Shown here: positions 41,420-53,872 of the stretch, piece after piece | How positions within the stretch are numbered: position 1 is the stretch's first letter | How the letters are laid out: each line of letters starts with the position of its first letter | DNA from: Andrena cerasifolii | Taxonomy: Eukaryota; Arthropoda; Insecta; Hymenoptera; Andrenidae | Length of the DNA stretch: 64,000 nucleotides | Direction: 5' to 3' | Assembly (NCBI RefSeq): GCF_050908995.1 | Contig: NC_135123.1 | Coordinates: 682,001-746,000 of the forward strand | Translations under genes and position numbers: made by a program | Notes under the pieces: model-generated | What the model was told of the DNA's origin: nothing | Database searches by the model: none | The model's input: the letters and a program-made list of their open reading frames with translations, nothing else

Positions 41420-43662
41420 CAAAGATATTTTTGCAATCACTTTGGCTGTTGAAAATAGATTGGGACACCACGCTACCGCCAGCGGCCGGACGAGAGTGGA
41501 CCCAATATCTAGCGGATCTGCCGAGCCTGGCAGAGGTCAGCGTGCCACGCTGGCTAGGACTTCACCCCAGGGTCAAGCATCTGGAGCTCCACGGATTTGC
41601 GGACGCTTCAGAGAGAGCCTTCGCCGCTGTGGTATATCTACGAGTCGTGGACGACGACGACCACGCGCAGGCGCACTTGATCACCTCCAAGACGAAGGTG
41701 GCTCCACTACAGCGAGTCACGCTCCCGAGACTCGAGTTGTGCGCTGCTGCAATGCTGAACCGTCTGGTGACCGTTACGAAGAGGACTTTGCAGCTGGACA
41801 GCGTCCCGACACACCTGTGGAGTGATTCAAAGATAACTCTGGACTGGATTCGCGGTCATCCGACAAGGTAGAAAACTTACGTCGCAAATCGAGTAGCGGA
41901 CATCCAGCGAGAGCTACCGGACGCCCGTTGGCATCATGTGGCAGGGAGCGAGAACCCTGCGGACTGCGCTGCAAGGGGCTTGCCACCCAATCAACTACCG
42001 AGCTTTGATTTGTGGTGGACGGGCCCAGCCTGGCTCACCGGACCCCCTCACTGGTTGACCGACTTAGCAACCCAGGAGGAGGTTACAGATCTGGAGGCCA
42101 GAGTCGTGTCCAACCTGGCCACCAGTGGTAAAGAGGTTGCACACAATTACCTCTTAAACGCTTATTCTTCCATTCAGCGCCTCCTGAGGATAACGGCCTG
42201 GTGTCTACGCTGGACGACACACCGATCCACCCGAGGAGGCCGGGACCCGTGCCTGTCACCCGCTGAAATCGAGGCCGCGCAGGCGCGCTGGATCAGGGTG
42301 ATTCAGCGCCAGGAGTTTCGGGAGGACTACCACCAACTGCTACAGGGAGCCCCGCTGACGAGTCGCAGTAAGCTGCTACGACTCACACCCTTCTTAGATT
42401 CCCAAGGGTTACTGCGGGTCGGTGGGCGGTTGAAGCACGCTGCGCTGTCATCCTGGGAGAAGCACCCCATCATCCTGCCAAAAGAAGGACACTTCACGGA
42501 GCTGTTAATTGACGAAGCTCACCGAAGAACGCTACATGGAGGGACGCAACTTACCTTGGCGGCTTTACGACAAAGGTATTGGGTATTGCAGGGTCGACAG
42601 AGAGTCAAGGCCCATATTCACCGCTGCGTCACCTGTCTCCGCTGGAGGGCATCGCCAGGACAACAGTTAATGGGAAACTTACCAGCTTACCGGGTCACGC
42701 CAGCCAGGCCATTTCTACAAGTGGGCTTGGACTATGCTGGGCCCTTCACACTATTGGCTTCCCGAGGCAGGGGTTGACGAACACACAAGGGTTATGTTGC
42801 CATATTTGTGTGTTTAACCACTCGTGCCGCCCACTTGGAGGTCGTCTCTGATTACAGTACCGAGGCCTTCCTTGCAGCACTGCGACGCTTTACCGCGAGG
42901 CGAGGTCTCTGTTCCACCATCCACAGCGACCGAGGCACCAATTTTGTCGGGGCAGCACGGGAGCTGCGCGATAACCTGGAACCTCTGCGTAGCACAAGTG
43001 AGGTTATGCAGGCCCATCTACTAGGCGACGGCATTACTTGGCGATTCAACCCACCTGCAGCCGCGCACTTCGGAGGAATTTGGGAGGCGGCCGTGAAGGC
43101 CACAAAGCACCATCTGAGGAGGGTCGTCAGCGATCAGCATCTCACATTTGAAGAGATGACGACCCTGCTTGCCCAAATTGAAGCGTGCTTGAACTCACGA
43201 CCTCTGCAACCGCTGAGCGACGACCCGGGAGATGTCACGGCCCTCACACCAGGGCATTTCTTGATTGGTGACGCACTACTCGCCGTTCCCGATCCACCGG
43301 TGGAAGACGTCCCCAGGTCACGCTTGTCTCGATGGCATCTACTGCAGCAGATGAGACTGCAGTTTTGGCGTAGCTGGTCGCGCGAGTATCTACAGTCACT
43401 CCAAGCCCGCAATAAATGGACGCGACCTCACCCCCAACCACGAGTTGGGGATCTTTGTATCCTGAAGAATGAGCTTTTGCCACCCAACAAGTGGCCACTT
43501 GCACGAGTCACGCGATTGATCCCCGGGCCCGATGGATTGACACGTGTTGCCCATGTAAAGACCTCGCGATCGGAATTTGCCAGACCAATCGTCAAACTAA
43601 TTTACTTACCACATGTTCAGGCTGCCGAAACGACGAATTCCACTTCAGATACACGGCACTAA
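41420..43662 (+). pseudogene. pol: BEL/Pao RNase H, integrase and DUF5641 region
   Basis: One frame with stops at 41869-41871 (TAG) and 42775-42777 (TGA). RNase H part: ELHGFADASERAFAA, LPRLELCAA and LWSDSKITLDWI. Integrase part: zinc-finger H/C pairs (HRRTLHGGTQL, HRCVTCLRW), then VGLDYAGPF, HSDRGTNFVGA and FGGIWEAAVK as the D-D-E triad. The C-terminus is DUF5641-like (RLSRWHLLQQM, VGDLCILK), the usual Pao tail. Two nonsense codons and the upstream frameshift inactivate it. Confidence 0.85.
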
Positions 43663-43811
43663 TTCACAACCGGGTCTAAATCGATGAACGATCTCCACAT
43701 GAACCGGGCAGCGGCGCCGCTAGCCGCGAGCGATCACGCCATAGCGTCTCAGCCAATCCACGTTACACCTTAGTACATTCATTCATCGAACGATGAATGG
43801 CGGGCGGGAAA

Positions 43812-44334
43812 TGTTCAAGAAAATAGTACTTATTGCGCCATCTCCCGAGCCCGAGTTAACTCAGGCGTGGTGACGCAAAATTCTATCCCCCCCTTGTTCA
43901 TGTGGAGCATCGATCTTATCTCCCTTCCATCGATCGCCGATCGATGGAAGGGGGAGAGCACGCGGATTCGAGGAAATCGAGCAAGATTTCCTCGATCTAC
44001 TTGTCGACGAGCCACCCGAGAGGTAACACCTGTTAAAACGCTTTGCCTGCTTTGCTTGACTTGCTTGAAACGTTTGCTTGCTACGAGAATCGTGCCGATT
44101 CCACGTGCTTCGCGCTGTTTAAGAATTAAACTCGCTAATCGTGCCGGGAAGCCAGTACCGCTGATATTAAAATTAGAATAATAATTGTTTAATAATTGTG
44201 CTCTATAAACTCTTTATTGTAATATAACTGTAAATAGACTTATATTTAAGATTAAATTTAGTGCTTAAATCAAAGACAGCCTCCACGCGAGTATCCCGAT
44301 CCTGCGACGCGTGTGATCCGAAACTTTGCTAACA
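43812..44334 (+). repeat. 3' LTR of the BEL/Pao element
   Basis: It begins TGTTCAAGAAAATAG and ends GAAACTTTGCTAACA, so TGTT/AACA ends, 523 bp. It abuts the right inverted arm without a gap. The 43663-43811 stretch before it is the untranslated 3' part. Confidence 0.7.
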
Positions 44335-45757
44335 CTCTTGTCTTCGGGCCCTTTCGAACTGAAACACGTGGTGTCTGCTGACTATCTCGAAGCAACGGGT
44401 ACATTGGCAGTAAAAGGACGGAGCGGGGACTTTTGTGAAAGTGTAGGATGGGTCGTTCGTTGCACTTCTGCAAGGCACGTGTATTTCAAAAATGTGCTGG
44501 CGTCTTTTTACCTACAACCTCTTGTTCTGGTGGGAGTTAACCCATAATGGAACGAGAGAAACTCCTTGGGGGTAGAGGAAGTTGTTTGGAAAAAATCCTG
44601 TCAGTCAGCTAGCAATCTCGTCCCAGAAATGTTCTCCGCTCAAGAATGTTACGCGATGTTCTGGGTGTACGCCCATCTAAACCCCCAGCGAGGGTACGAT
44701 TCGGCGTTTGGTGTCAAGATTATTCTCAACGAAGTCAATGATGCCGCAAGGTGTGCATAGACGCTGAGGGTGGTCACATCGAGCAACTGCACAACTAACA
44801 GTAATCGGCTCCTTTCAGGGCCACCAATTTTATAACGTAGGAACAACACGTCCCATGAAAAGTAAAATAAGTGATCAGTGTTAGTGGCCGTGCAGTGAAG
44901 TGAATATTCGGTACATTAACCCGGACGCACTTGACGTTGCGATCCTTACCTTCGGGTGGTGTCGTATACCTGCGATCAGCTGAGCACTGGGCGCAACCCT
45001 ACCATAAATCTTTTCGTTCACCGATGACCGGGATCGACACAGTGACCTACATAGTGACACAGGTTTCCGAAAAGGAAGGAAAGGAATGCCCGAAGGGGTG
45101 AGTGTTATTTAATTTATTAGTGATTATTATGTGTAGAAATAAATTCTGATCGATTTTAGGGTTTAATAACAGTTTGATTTAAAAAATTACCTTTTGCCAT
45201 TTTTCTGGTAGCTTACGAATATCACTGCGATAGAAATTTGGTTGCTTTATACCGATTATGTAAATCCAGTCTGAAAGAATTTATTCATACACCTATTATT
45301 ATTGTTTAAATTTAGTTATGTTGGCCGTGATTAAACTACGGATTTTTACCTCAATAATGAATTATGATCACTTGTCGTGCATTTTTTGTTACATTACCTT
45401 TTCGTTTATGCCTAATTTGAAAACGAAATTTGCGTATTTCTTGTCCTCTCACTTCAAATAATTATTATTTAAGATTCTGCTTTAAACAAAAAAAACTGTG
45501 TAACGCGGTTTCCTTCGATGCATGCCGACTTGCTTGTTCGTACCTTCGTAGTACAAGCGCAGTCGCCTACCGCGTAGCCAACGCTACAACGGGAGCTCGG
45601 GCGGAAGGCGCGCGCTCTGATTGATCGGGGTTTTTTGTTAATATCTCGTTAACGAAGCTTCGGACAATATTTTCGCTAAGGAAAAAGTTGTTTCAAATCA
45701 CCCCCTGAGTCACCCCTTTTAAGGAAATCCGACATTTTTGAGACACCCTGTATCACG
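44335..45757 (-). repeat. Right arm of the 1.4-kb inverted repeat
   Basis: Mirror of 38391-39832 with a few base changes, extended by the CAGGGTGTCTC terminus at 45747-45757 that the left arm lacks. Confidence 0.8.
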
Positions 45758-45956
45758 GAATAATCATGCGTATCATCCAAAGAGTGTGACTTGGCGAAAC
45801 GTCAAAGCGGAAAATATTGATTTTGATACCTATAGGAATAAAGTATCGGGGCTTCGGGCTAGTGTTGTTGCAGTTCAAACTGACCCTGTGCAAGTTCCTA
45901 TGGATTTACCATTAACTAATCTATTTGCTGATGATGTTATCGAGTGGGATAAGTAA
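45758..45956 (+). pseudogene. Unrecognised short coding fragment
   Basis: A 72-codon frame opens inside the transposon end (45738) and runs to 45956 with VAVQTDPVQVPMDLPL and an acidic end (DDVIEWDK). It may be the 3' part of a gene interrupted by the transposon, since 38041-38276 carries a similar VAVQTE word. No known domain. Confidence 0.3.
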
Positions 45957-46950
45957 GCCAAATAAATTTTAATTATGTTTTTTTATATTCTATATTATTC
46001 CTTCATATTATTATTTCATATTATTATTTGTAACATTATATATTTCTTAAACATATATTATTTCTCAATTTTATTTACCCGTGTTCCTCCTCTCACCGCC
46101 TAATTTTTAAGATTCGCCGTTTCAATAATTATTATTTCTCTGCGTTGGGAAAAAAGATTTCTGCTGACGCTGCATAATTCAATTTCATTCTTCGCGCCGC
46201 CAAGTGACATCACCCTGCACGGCCGCTCCAGAGGAGTCGAATTACGCGATATCGTGCGAAACGCTGCGACGTTAAATCGGAACGCTTTAAAATACTGTTA
46301 GCTTTAGAATGCATGTGATTCCATCCCCTTTGCAGTGGTGACTGTTTCCCTCCTAGAATTTTAATTTTAAAGTAATGCTCCATCTTTTTCCCTCCAAGAC
46401 GCGGTGTCGAAAAACGCCGATCTTTCCCGACATCGTCCGAAACAATATCTGATGCATCAATATGCATTTTTCAGAGGGAGGCATTGACCCCGAAAAAAAT
46501 CACTTTCAGAACTTGGCCCATCCTGGGTTAGGTCTGAAAAATTTCTGACGGTGGGCCAGGTCTGGAGAGGCCTCCGCGGCGGCTCGGCCCGGACTAATCT
46601 CCTCGAGGATTACGGCTTCCCCCACTCCGCGGCTCGTTCGCGCGCACCCAGTCTTCCTCTCCCTGCAGGCTCCGCGCCCATGATTCTCTCCGCCGCGCTC
46701 CCCCGCGCGCCCTCACTTCCCCCCGCCCTCGCGCTCCCCTCAGAGGACTTGGTCTAGAACCCGCTTAGCCTTACTACTTACATTTAACCTTCGAAAACTG
46801 AGTGAGATCGAATCAAGACTATACAAGCCACTGAGCGTTTTCTTTAAACATTTTCCTTTCATCGTTGTTTAAACATATTTAAATGCTTATAATAATAATA
46901 ACTTATATCGTAGTATTCATCGGTATTATATATTACCGATTATGTTGTAG
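45957..46950. other. Intergenic, AT-rich then GC-rich
   Basis: 45957-46130 is AT-rich. 46066-46160 resembles 54115-54180 (a dispersed repeat). 46540-46760 is strongly GC-rich with an incidental open frame on plus. No gene or terminus can be supported, though the GC-rich block could be a promoter-type island for the Pro-rich gene that follows. Confidence 0.4.
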
Positions 46951-47388
46951 AAGTCGCCACCGCCGCCGCCGTCGCCTTCGCTGCCGTCGTGGTTGCCGCA
47001 GTCGCGGTTGCCGTCGCGGTCGCCGCCGCCTCCGCAGGTACGTAATACTTTGCAATGCCTTGTGTGTTTGATGTTTAATATGTTTAATGTGTTAATATTA
47101 TATCGATGATTGTGTGTTCTAGGACTTGCTGCACCCCGCGCCGCTGCAGCGGGTGTTGCGGCCCCTGCGGCAGGAGCCCGTATATGGAGCCGCGCGGCTG
47201 CGGCCATATGTAATGTTGCGGGTCCTGCGGCGACCACAGCGACCGATTCTACAGATATTCGCGTCACCGCAGCTGTCACCACCATCGCCCCCATCGCCCA
47301 CCATCACCCCCATCACCCCCACACTATTAGTCTTTATATATTCATTATTTTTCTTTTATTGTTATTTTTTCCTTTTTTTCATATATAT
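46951..47388 (+). CDS. Pro/Ser-rich spliced gene copy, cut by a Gypsy element
   Basis: Exon 46951-47037 follows a TATGTTGTAG acceptor and encodes SPPPPPSPSLPSWLPQ-type sequence. An 85-bp intron (47038-47122, GTACGTAA to TTCTAG) leads into an exon that reads AARLRPYVMLRVLRRPQRP and then SPPSPPSP. The minus-strand copy at 56856-57367 has the same exon pair, both introns in phase 0, and a similar AARLR...RRP...SPSPPSP string. The shared frame is what picks this reading over others. The 3' part runs into the Gypsy LTR at 47389. Function unknown; no domain recognised. Confidence 0.4.
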
Positions 47389-47657
47389 TGTTACGTTTCC
47401 GTGTAACGGGGGTTGCTCGGTTTGGCATTATAAGGTTTAATACAACAACACAACATGAAACTACAAGAACAAAGGTAACGGAATACAATCTCCAAGGCTC
47501 TACAATGTTAATATCGATACGTCTGTACGCAATCGCGGCTGACTCTCGAATGACAGCTTGACAGGCGATCGATCCGATGTCCTTCTTCTCGCTGTCCTCT
47601 TGTTCCAGTCGCGAACACCAGCAGGCCTTGGATTCCATCCAAAGGGTGCTCGCAACA
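47389..47657 (-). repeat. 3' LTR of the minus-strand Gypsy element
   Basis: 269 bp, TGTTG...TAACA on minus. Resembles the solo LTR at 9631-9900 in length and start. Confidence 0.8.
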
Positions 47658-49533
47658 CTGCCCCCCCCCCCTCTGAAAGAGTGGTCGTCCCGACCGCTGC
47701 AGCCTCTTGGTTATGACAGCCGTACTATGGTCCGGAAGAGTGGGAAAACGCTGCGTGCCCTCTTCCGTCCGACGCCTCGGCATTTGCCTTCACGCCCAAG
47801 GGGAGAACCACCCAAAAACCCTGGGCAAGGCATGGGTACGGTGGATCCCCCAAAGAATTTTCACGTCCTTACCCTCTACTTGCATCTTCGTTCTTGGGCG
47901 CTTCTCCCTTGAAAAAGGCTTCTCTTCTTCGACGACACGACCTCTTCTTGGGCAAAACGGATGGGGGATGTCCTGTCATTCGGTGAACGGAACTCCGTTA
48001 TGACGTTCCTTTTTTGCCTCCTTTCCGTTTTTCCGCTTCTGTTCCTGTGTTCTTCGCGGGCGGAAGTGTGAAAACCGTCTCCTCACTAGCGCTGGGTTAT
48101 TCCTATCTTCTGTTGCTGGGACTGCTCCGGTTCGAGGTCGCGTCTCCGGCTGGCGCGATGATCTGGGCTTCCTCGGATGTCGCCATTCCGGATTCCCTCT
48201 GGTACTTCTCCAGGCAGCTAGCATCGGGATTTCCTAGTAAACGGGCGACAACATTTTAACAGATCCAACGTAATGTCGAGAAACGATGGAGCCGAAAGAA
48301 CCTGGAGGACGGAAAGGCGAGCCGGGCACGAAAGCAGAGGATCGCACCTAATCAATGAGCTTTGTTTCGTGTACATGCTGTATATAGTGCTTTTTCTTCT
48401 TACTAGATTTAAGACGTATCACATAAGTTACTTTTAATAATAGTGTCGCCATCTGACGCGACACAAAGCGTTCATGAGCTTCTCTCCCCCCACTAATCAA
48501 CTAACTACGTTTTCCGCGATCGCGGAAGTCTTCTCTCCGTCTGCCAGGAGTCGGTTCTGGTCGGTTCAATGCTCGTGTTCGCAATACTTGCGAATTCTAT
48601 ACTGGTTACGCGAGAGAGAAATAGTGAACGCTTGATAATATCATCGATATCTGTTCCATGCTCGCGTTACGTACGATTCATACCTGATACTCGGGTTAAA
48701 AGTTAGTGTGACACAAGAACTTGTAAAGACGAAAACTTTATTATAATCGTTCAAGCCTACGGGACGTTACAAACTAGACGATATTTAAAACTATCCTAAT
48801 TCTACTCAAATTTACTTATATCTAGTTAACCTACTTCCAACTAATAAACCAAAGGACTGCGTATCGGTTACAGCCACTTGCTTTGTCTAAGATTCTAACT
48901 TAAACAAGCTTGCTACCGGCCCGTTCCCCGATCAATCCGCCCAATACTCCCAGCTCGTGAAGTCTTCACTCTTCTTTCTTCCAATCTCCTCCATTTCTCC
49001 AATACTTGGCATCCTGATGGCCCCATTCCTCTTCTAGGCGTCTGGTGCTGCTCCAGGGGACTGTCCTGTGCGTCCTGTTAGCGCTCCCGTCTCCGCGACA
49101 TCCCCTCCAGCCGATCCAAGCATCGCTTGTCCGACTGGTGATTGGGGGTGCCATTTCCCGTTTGCTGTCCACCCCGCATTGCTGCAACCCGGGTATCCCA
49201 TGGTATCCTCCATGCCGGGGCCGTCCCTGTGAGCTCATGGGACTCACTTCCGGGGGGGGGGGGGGCTAGCGGAGCGGTTTCAGGTATGTCGGGGCTCCGC
49301 TGCGGACCACCACGCTATTGTGGCACATTTGGGGAATTCCGGAGCGTGTATACAGGCCGCGGTAGCAGTCCCCCGACACCTTGTCCCTCGTCGTGGGGTT
49401 TCGTGCTCTCTGAAACAATTCAAGGAAAAGGGGGCTGGGCTACGAAAGTAGCCTCCGCAGCCCAGTCCACTGAGTAGCTTAAACACTAATCTTCTCCCAT
49501 GCGTCTTGACAGTGGTATTGTCCCTTGACGTCT
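47658..49533 (-). repeat. Gypsy 3' non-coding region with an inserted segment
   Basis: 48270-48350 and 48890-49470 match 23985-24640. The intervening 48355-48890 is absent from that relative. It ends with an LTR-like stretch (on minus TGTAACGTCCCGTAGGC from about 48774, AATAAAG near 48742) and is probably a nested insertion. Runs of 11-15 C or G occur at 47661 and 49249. No gene recognised. Confidence 0.45.
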
Positions 49534-52500
49534 TCATTCCTGTTGCAATTTCCCTTCGTATTTCGCAAGGCGACGCGCGTGGACCGCCTTCAACTTCTTC
49601 CTAGGTGAGCGTTGAATCCTGTAGATGACGTCGTTGATCTTGTCCACTATCGTGTAAGGGCCTCCCCAATCCGCTTGCAGTTTCGGACACTTTCCTTTTA
49701 CTCTTCGTGGTTGGACCAACCACACTCGTTCTCCGGGCGGGAACTCTATCGGGTGGATTCGATTGTGGTACCAGGACTTCATTTTCGAACTGTAGATGTC
49801 CAGACGGCGTCGAACAAACTCGCGGATCCTCTTCATTTTTCCTCGGATCCATTCGGAATATCCTTGTTCGATGTCGTCTCCTTCTTCTACTTCTGTGGGC
49901 AGTCCTCTCCATAACAGCAGGCGTTAATTAGGTATCCTCATGTCGTGCTGGTCTGTAAGAGGAACATGGGAATCCATTCGTCCCAATCCCGCTGGTGCTC
50001 TGAAACAAACATCGCGAGATATTGCAGCAATGTCCTATTCAAACGTTCCACCAACCCATCAGATTGAGGATGCAGGGGAGTTGTTCGCGTTTTCCTGATC
50101 CCCAGCAGTTTCAGCCATTCCTTGAACACGGAGAATTCGAAGTTCCTTCCTTGGTCCGTGTGTATCGCCAACGGTACACCATAACGACATACTACGTCGT
50201 GCAAAAGAGTTCTTGCCACTGTGACAGCTGGCTGGTCTGGCATTGCGATTACTTCCGGCCACCGAGTAAAGTAGTCCGCCACGACCAGCATAAACCTGTT
50301 CCCGGCCTGAGACCTCGGGAGCGGACCCACAACGTCCAGGGAAAGCCTCTCGAACGGAGCTCCCACGTTGTATACTCTCAAGTTTCCTGCTCCCCTCTGA
50401 CCTGGTCCCTTCTTCGCCGCACAGGTGTCACACCGCCGGCACCACTCCTGAACGTCCTGTTGACACGTAGACCAGAAGAACTGTTGGCGGATCTTCACCA
50501 AGGTCTTGTTCACTCCAAAGTATCCAGCTGATGGCGCATCATGGAGCTCCTTTAGTACTCCTGCAACCCTTTCGCGCGGCACCACCAAAAGCCATGAGGT
50601 CGTTGTTGCATCGTGGGACTCCCATTTCCTGAAAAGCAAACCTTCGTGAACTTCCAGCGAGTCCCAGATTGTCCAGTAATATTTCAGCTGCAGGGAGAAA
50701 CGAGCAACGTCTTGCCAGCCGGGCTTCTCTCCTTCCCCCTGCTTCTTAAGGATGAAGCCGATCTCTTCATCCTCCTCCTGGCTTCGTTTTCACTCGCTCT
50801 TCCTTTCGTCGCAAAATATCCTGTGAATCCTCTTCGTGGTATGCACTTCCTCTTCTGCTTCTTTCTTCTCCAGTCAATCGCAGTTCTTACAATTTTCTTC
50901 GACGCAAGGTCTTCGTGAAAGTCCATCAGCGTTTCCGTGGGCTTTTCCTTCCCGATGGCGTATCTCAAAGTCGTATTCCTGTAATCGTTCGATCCAGCGG
51001 GCGACCTGTCCTTCAGGGCGCTTGAAGGTCAACAGCCAGCGAAGCGCGGCATGGTCTGTTCTTATCAGCAATCTTCGTCCGTAGAGGTAGTGGTGGAAAT
51101 GCTCAACAGATTTCACCACCGCTAGTAACTCTCTCCGAGTCACGCAGTAGTTCCTCTCCGATTTTCCCAAGGTCTTGGAGAAATAAGCAACGACCTTTCC
51201 CTGTCCTTCGTGTTCTTGTGAGAGGACGCCGCCTATGGCGAAATTAGAGGCGTCCGTGTCCAGTGTGAAATTCTTGTCTATTACTGAGTAGGCTAGTACC
51301 GGGGCTGCGGTTAGTTTCCTCTTCAGCTCTTGGAAAACTCCTTGGCATTCTTCGATCCATTGGTAGTTCCGTTTGGTCTCGGTGAGGCGATGCAGGGGCT
51401 TGGCGATCCTGTAGAAATCCTTTACAAATTTGCGGTAGCAAGTGCACAATCCTAGGAAACTTCTTAATTCCGTGACGTTTCTTGGCTATGGCCACTCTGA
51501 AATGGCTTTAATTTTCTCCGGGTCCGTCTTAACTCCACTCTCCGTTACGATGTGGCCCACATATTTCACTTCTCGGCAGAAGAAGGAGCATTTCTTGGGG
51601 CTCATCAATAGTCCGGCCTGACGTAGACGAGAAAACACTGTTCGAAGGCGTTCAAGCTCCTGCTCGAAATCACTTCCGTAGATTATGATGTTGTCCAGGT
51701 AGACCAAGCAGACCTTCCAGGTCAAATCCTGGAGTACGCCCTCCATCAAACGCTCGAACGCCGTGGGGGCGCCGCATAATCCAAAGGGCATCACCCCGAA
51801 TCGCCACAGTCCCGTCCCTACTGAAAACGCAGCCTTCTCTCGGTCCTTTTCGTTCATAGAGATTTGCCAGTATCCGCTCTGCAAATCCACGGTTGAGAAC
51901 CACGACGATCCGGCGAGGGCGTCCAGCGTATCCTCTACAATGGGGAGAGGATACGAGTCCCTCTTCGTAATCTCGTTCAGGCGTCGATAGTCCATACAGA
52001 ATCTTATGGAACCGTCCTTCTTCTTCACGAGGACTATCGGTAATGACCAGGGGCTCTGTAATTCCTCGATAACGCCCTGGTCCTTCATTTTCTGTATCAT
52101 TTTCTCCACTTTCTCGAGTTGATGCAACGGCAATCTTCGGGGTGCTTGCTTGATGGAAATGGAATCTCGTGTATTAATCAGGTGTTTGACCAGATCGCAT
52201 TTTCCAGACTGGTTCGAATCCTTAGCGAAAACATTCCGAAACTCGTAGAGTAGATTAGTAAACAGCTTCTCCTGTCGTTCTGACAAACCTGACGAGCAGC
52301 GAATATGCAGCTCCATCAAACGCCGTAGGACGACCGTTTCCCTTTCTTCCTCGTGCTTCCTCCTCTCGGCGGTTGACTCACCAAAACGCATCTCCGGCTC
52401 GCCGGGAAGGCACAGCACACTTCGGGACAGGTCGATGCCGCAACGGTGCCCCCTCAGGAACGCCGCTCCCAAGATGCACTTTTCCACCATATCGACAATG

Positions 52501-52850
52501 TAGAAGTCTTCTACGCTCGAAAGCCCCTCAATGCAGAGCCCCAAGCTCTTCCCACCGAACACCTTCATTTTCTCTCCAGTAGTGGAGCGAATGTCTAGTC
52601 CTGGTCGGGCGACGTCCCTGGACGCACACAGCTCCCCGTCCAGAAGGTTGATAGGAGAACCCGTATCCTGAACAATCCTACAAGGTTCCCCACTGATCCT
52701 TCCACACACGCAAATCCCGTCAGCCGGACTCCACTGACGCGCAGTCGCCCCCCGCATCGCCACACTCCCGAAGACCGGGGGACCGCTTCCCACGGACCAA
52801 CGCCTTCCCCTCACGCCCCCCTCCCCGCCTCCTTGACAGGGCCTCTTCAA
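49534..52850 (-). pseudogene. pol: Gypsy Pol (protease, RT, RNase H, integrase), inactivated
   Basis: A single minus frame from 52850 runs to 49938 with stops at 51486-51488 (TAG), near 50874 (TGA) and near 50796 (TGA). The last part (49910-49534) is shifted. The protease motif is VQDTGSPINLL. RT motifs LPIVLVKKKDGS, FCMDYRRLN and GVMPFGLCGAP are present. The catalytic box reads YLDNIIIYG, so the second Asp is Asn. RNase H: LDTDASNFAIG, RRELLAVV, RTDHAAL. Integrase: HDAPSAGYFG with CRRCDTC, SLDVVGPL, HTDQGRNF and LVERLNR. The C-terminal ERVWLVQPRRVKGKCPKL stretch ends at 49534. Confidence 0.85.
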
Positions 52851-53872
52851 AGGTGCAACTCCCGTCCGGCCGCTCTAGGCCCTGAAACAGTCCGATTCCC
52901 GGGTTTGGTTGGCCTGCTCCTCTTTTCCGGATACCTTGAATTGTCGGAGCGTTTAGCCTTCCGTTTCTCTGAGTACCTATCTCGTGACTCGACTGGGGGG
53001 GGGGGCGAGACATCGCCTCAACGGCCTCAATTTCTAGAGCTCTGGTCACTGCGGCTTTTAATTGAGACGCGGCGAGTTTGTCACGGGTTTCCACCGGGCA
53101 GTCGGCGAACGCGGACTGCGTTAAACGTTCAATTTTGGTGGCGAGCGAGGAGATGCTTTCATCCCTCGGCTGCCTATGGCTCTGGAAGATTACGTAGTTA
53201 AAGTTGGACAGATTTTTCGCCCCGTAGCGGAATTCGAGCGCCGAAACCAATTCCGCGAAAGTTTCGCATTGGGCAGCGGAGAGCGTCGTAAGAACGCTCA
53301 TCGCAGTGCCCCCGAGAGAAGCGATCAAGGCTGTAGCCTTCTTTTGGTCATTCCAACCATTTGCACGCGCGATCGTTTCAAATTGCACCTTGTACTCCTC
53401 CCACGAATTTTTCCCATCAAACATTGTCGATTTCACAGCGTATTCCAAATTGAGAACGTGCGGTCCGACAAAGGGGCAGCGGCGGGCACACTGACGGGTG
53501 CGGGGACATGCGCCGGGGAACACTATTTACAACAGGCACATTCTCCCCACCCCGAGGGTTCGCGCCGCTACCAACCGAACTATGGCCGTTTTGTAACGAG
53601 GCGGTTACGACCTCAATTCGCTCCTCCATGTTCGACATGCGCGCCTCGACAGCCGCTTGTGTCTGTCGGTCGGCGGCTTCCCCCTCTTCCCTGCGACGGT
53701 CTTCCCTCTGCCAGCGGGCTTCGTCGTCCCACCGCTGTTCCCGCATCTGTCCCACGATGCTTAACTGGAGGGAGGTGAACAGCTCCTGTATAGAGGCATC
53801 ACCCGTCGTTGCAGGAGAAATGTCCGAAGTGACCGCGGATGCGCGAATGGGCATCCCACTTCTGACACCAAT
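52720..53872 (-). pseudogene. gag: Gypsy Gag, frameshifted
   Basis: The N-terminal half reads in one frame from about 53872, just after the primer site, with Arg/Glu-rich and Gln-rich stretches typical of coiled coils. Near 53450-53520 the frame changes. The C-terminal half (LEYAVKSTMFDGKNSWEEYKVQFE onward) is the capsid-like part with its FDGK..W..Y signature. A zinc knuckle is not evident. The stop at 52720 lies inside the start of the pol frame, so gag and pol overlap by about 130 bp. Confidence 0.7.

Larger units (their letters stand above)
39833..44334 (+). mobile_element. BEL/Pao retrotransposon, 5'-truncated
   Basis: It begins inside pol and ends with a complete 3' LTR. The 5' LTR, gag and the N-terminal part are missing. 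Pol has frame breaks and lacks the RT catalytic box. Confidence 0.8.
38391..45757. mobile_element. DNA transposon with 1.4-kb inverted arms, invaded by BEL/Pao
   Basis: The right arm ends GAGACACCCTG|TA. Reversed this is CAGGGTGTCTC, a terminal sequence I associate with ant transposons with TA targets. The left arm lacks that last ~18 bp and starts at GTCGGATTTCC. Arms 38391-39832 and 44335-45757 are near-identical. Between them is only a truncated BEL/Pao element, so the transposon has no gene of its own left. Confidence 0.7.

Noticed and set aside
46551..46757. Ala/Pro-rich 68-codon frame
   Set aside because: Compositional effect of a GC-rich block; no homologous features.
49249..49263. 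Poly-G run and other long G/C runs (47661, 52993, 55981) as possible quadruplex signals
   Set aside because: Isolated homopolymers; may be sequencing or assembly errors and lack the four-block pattern.
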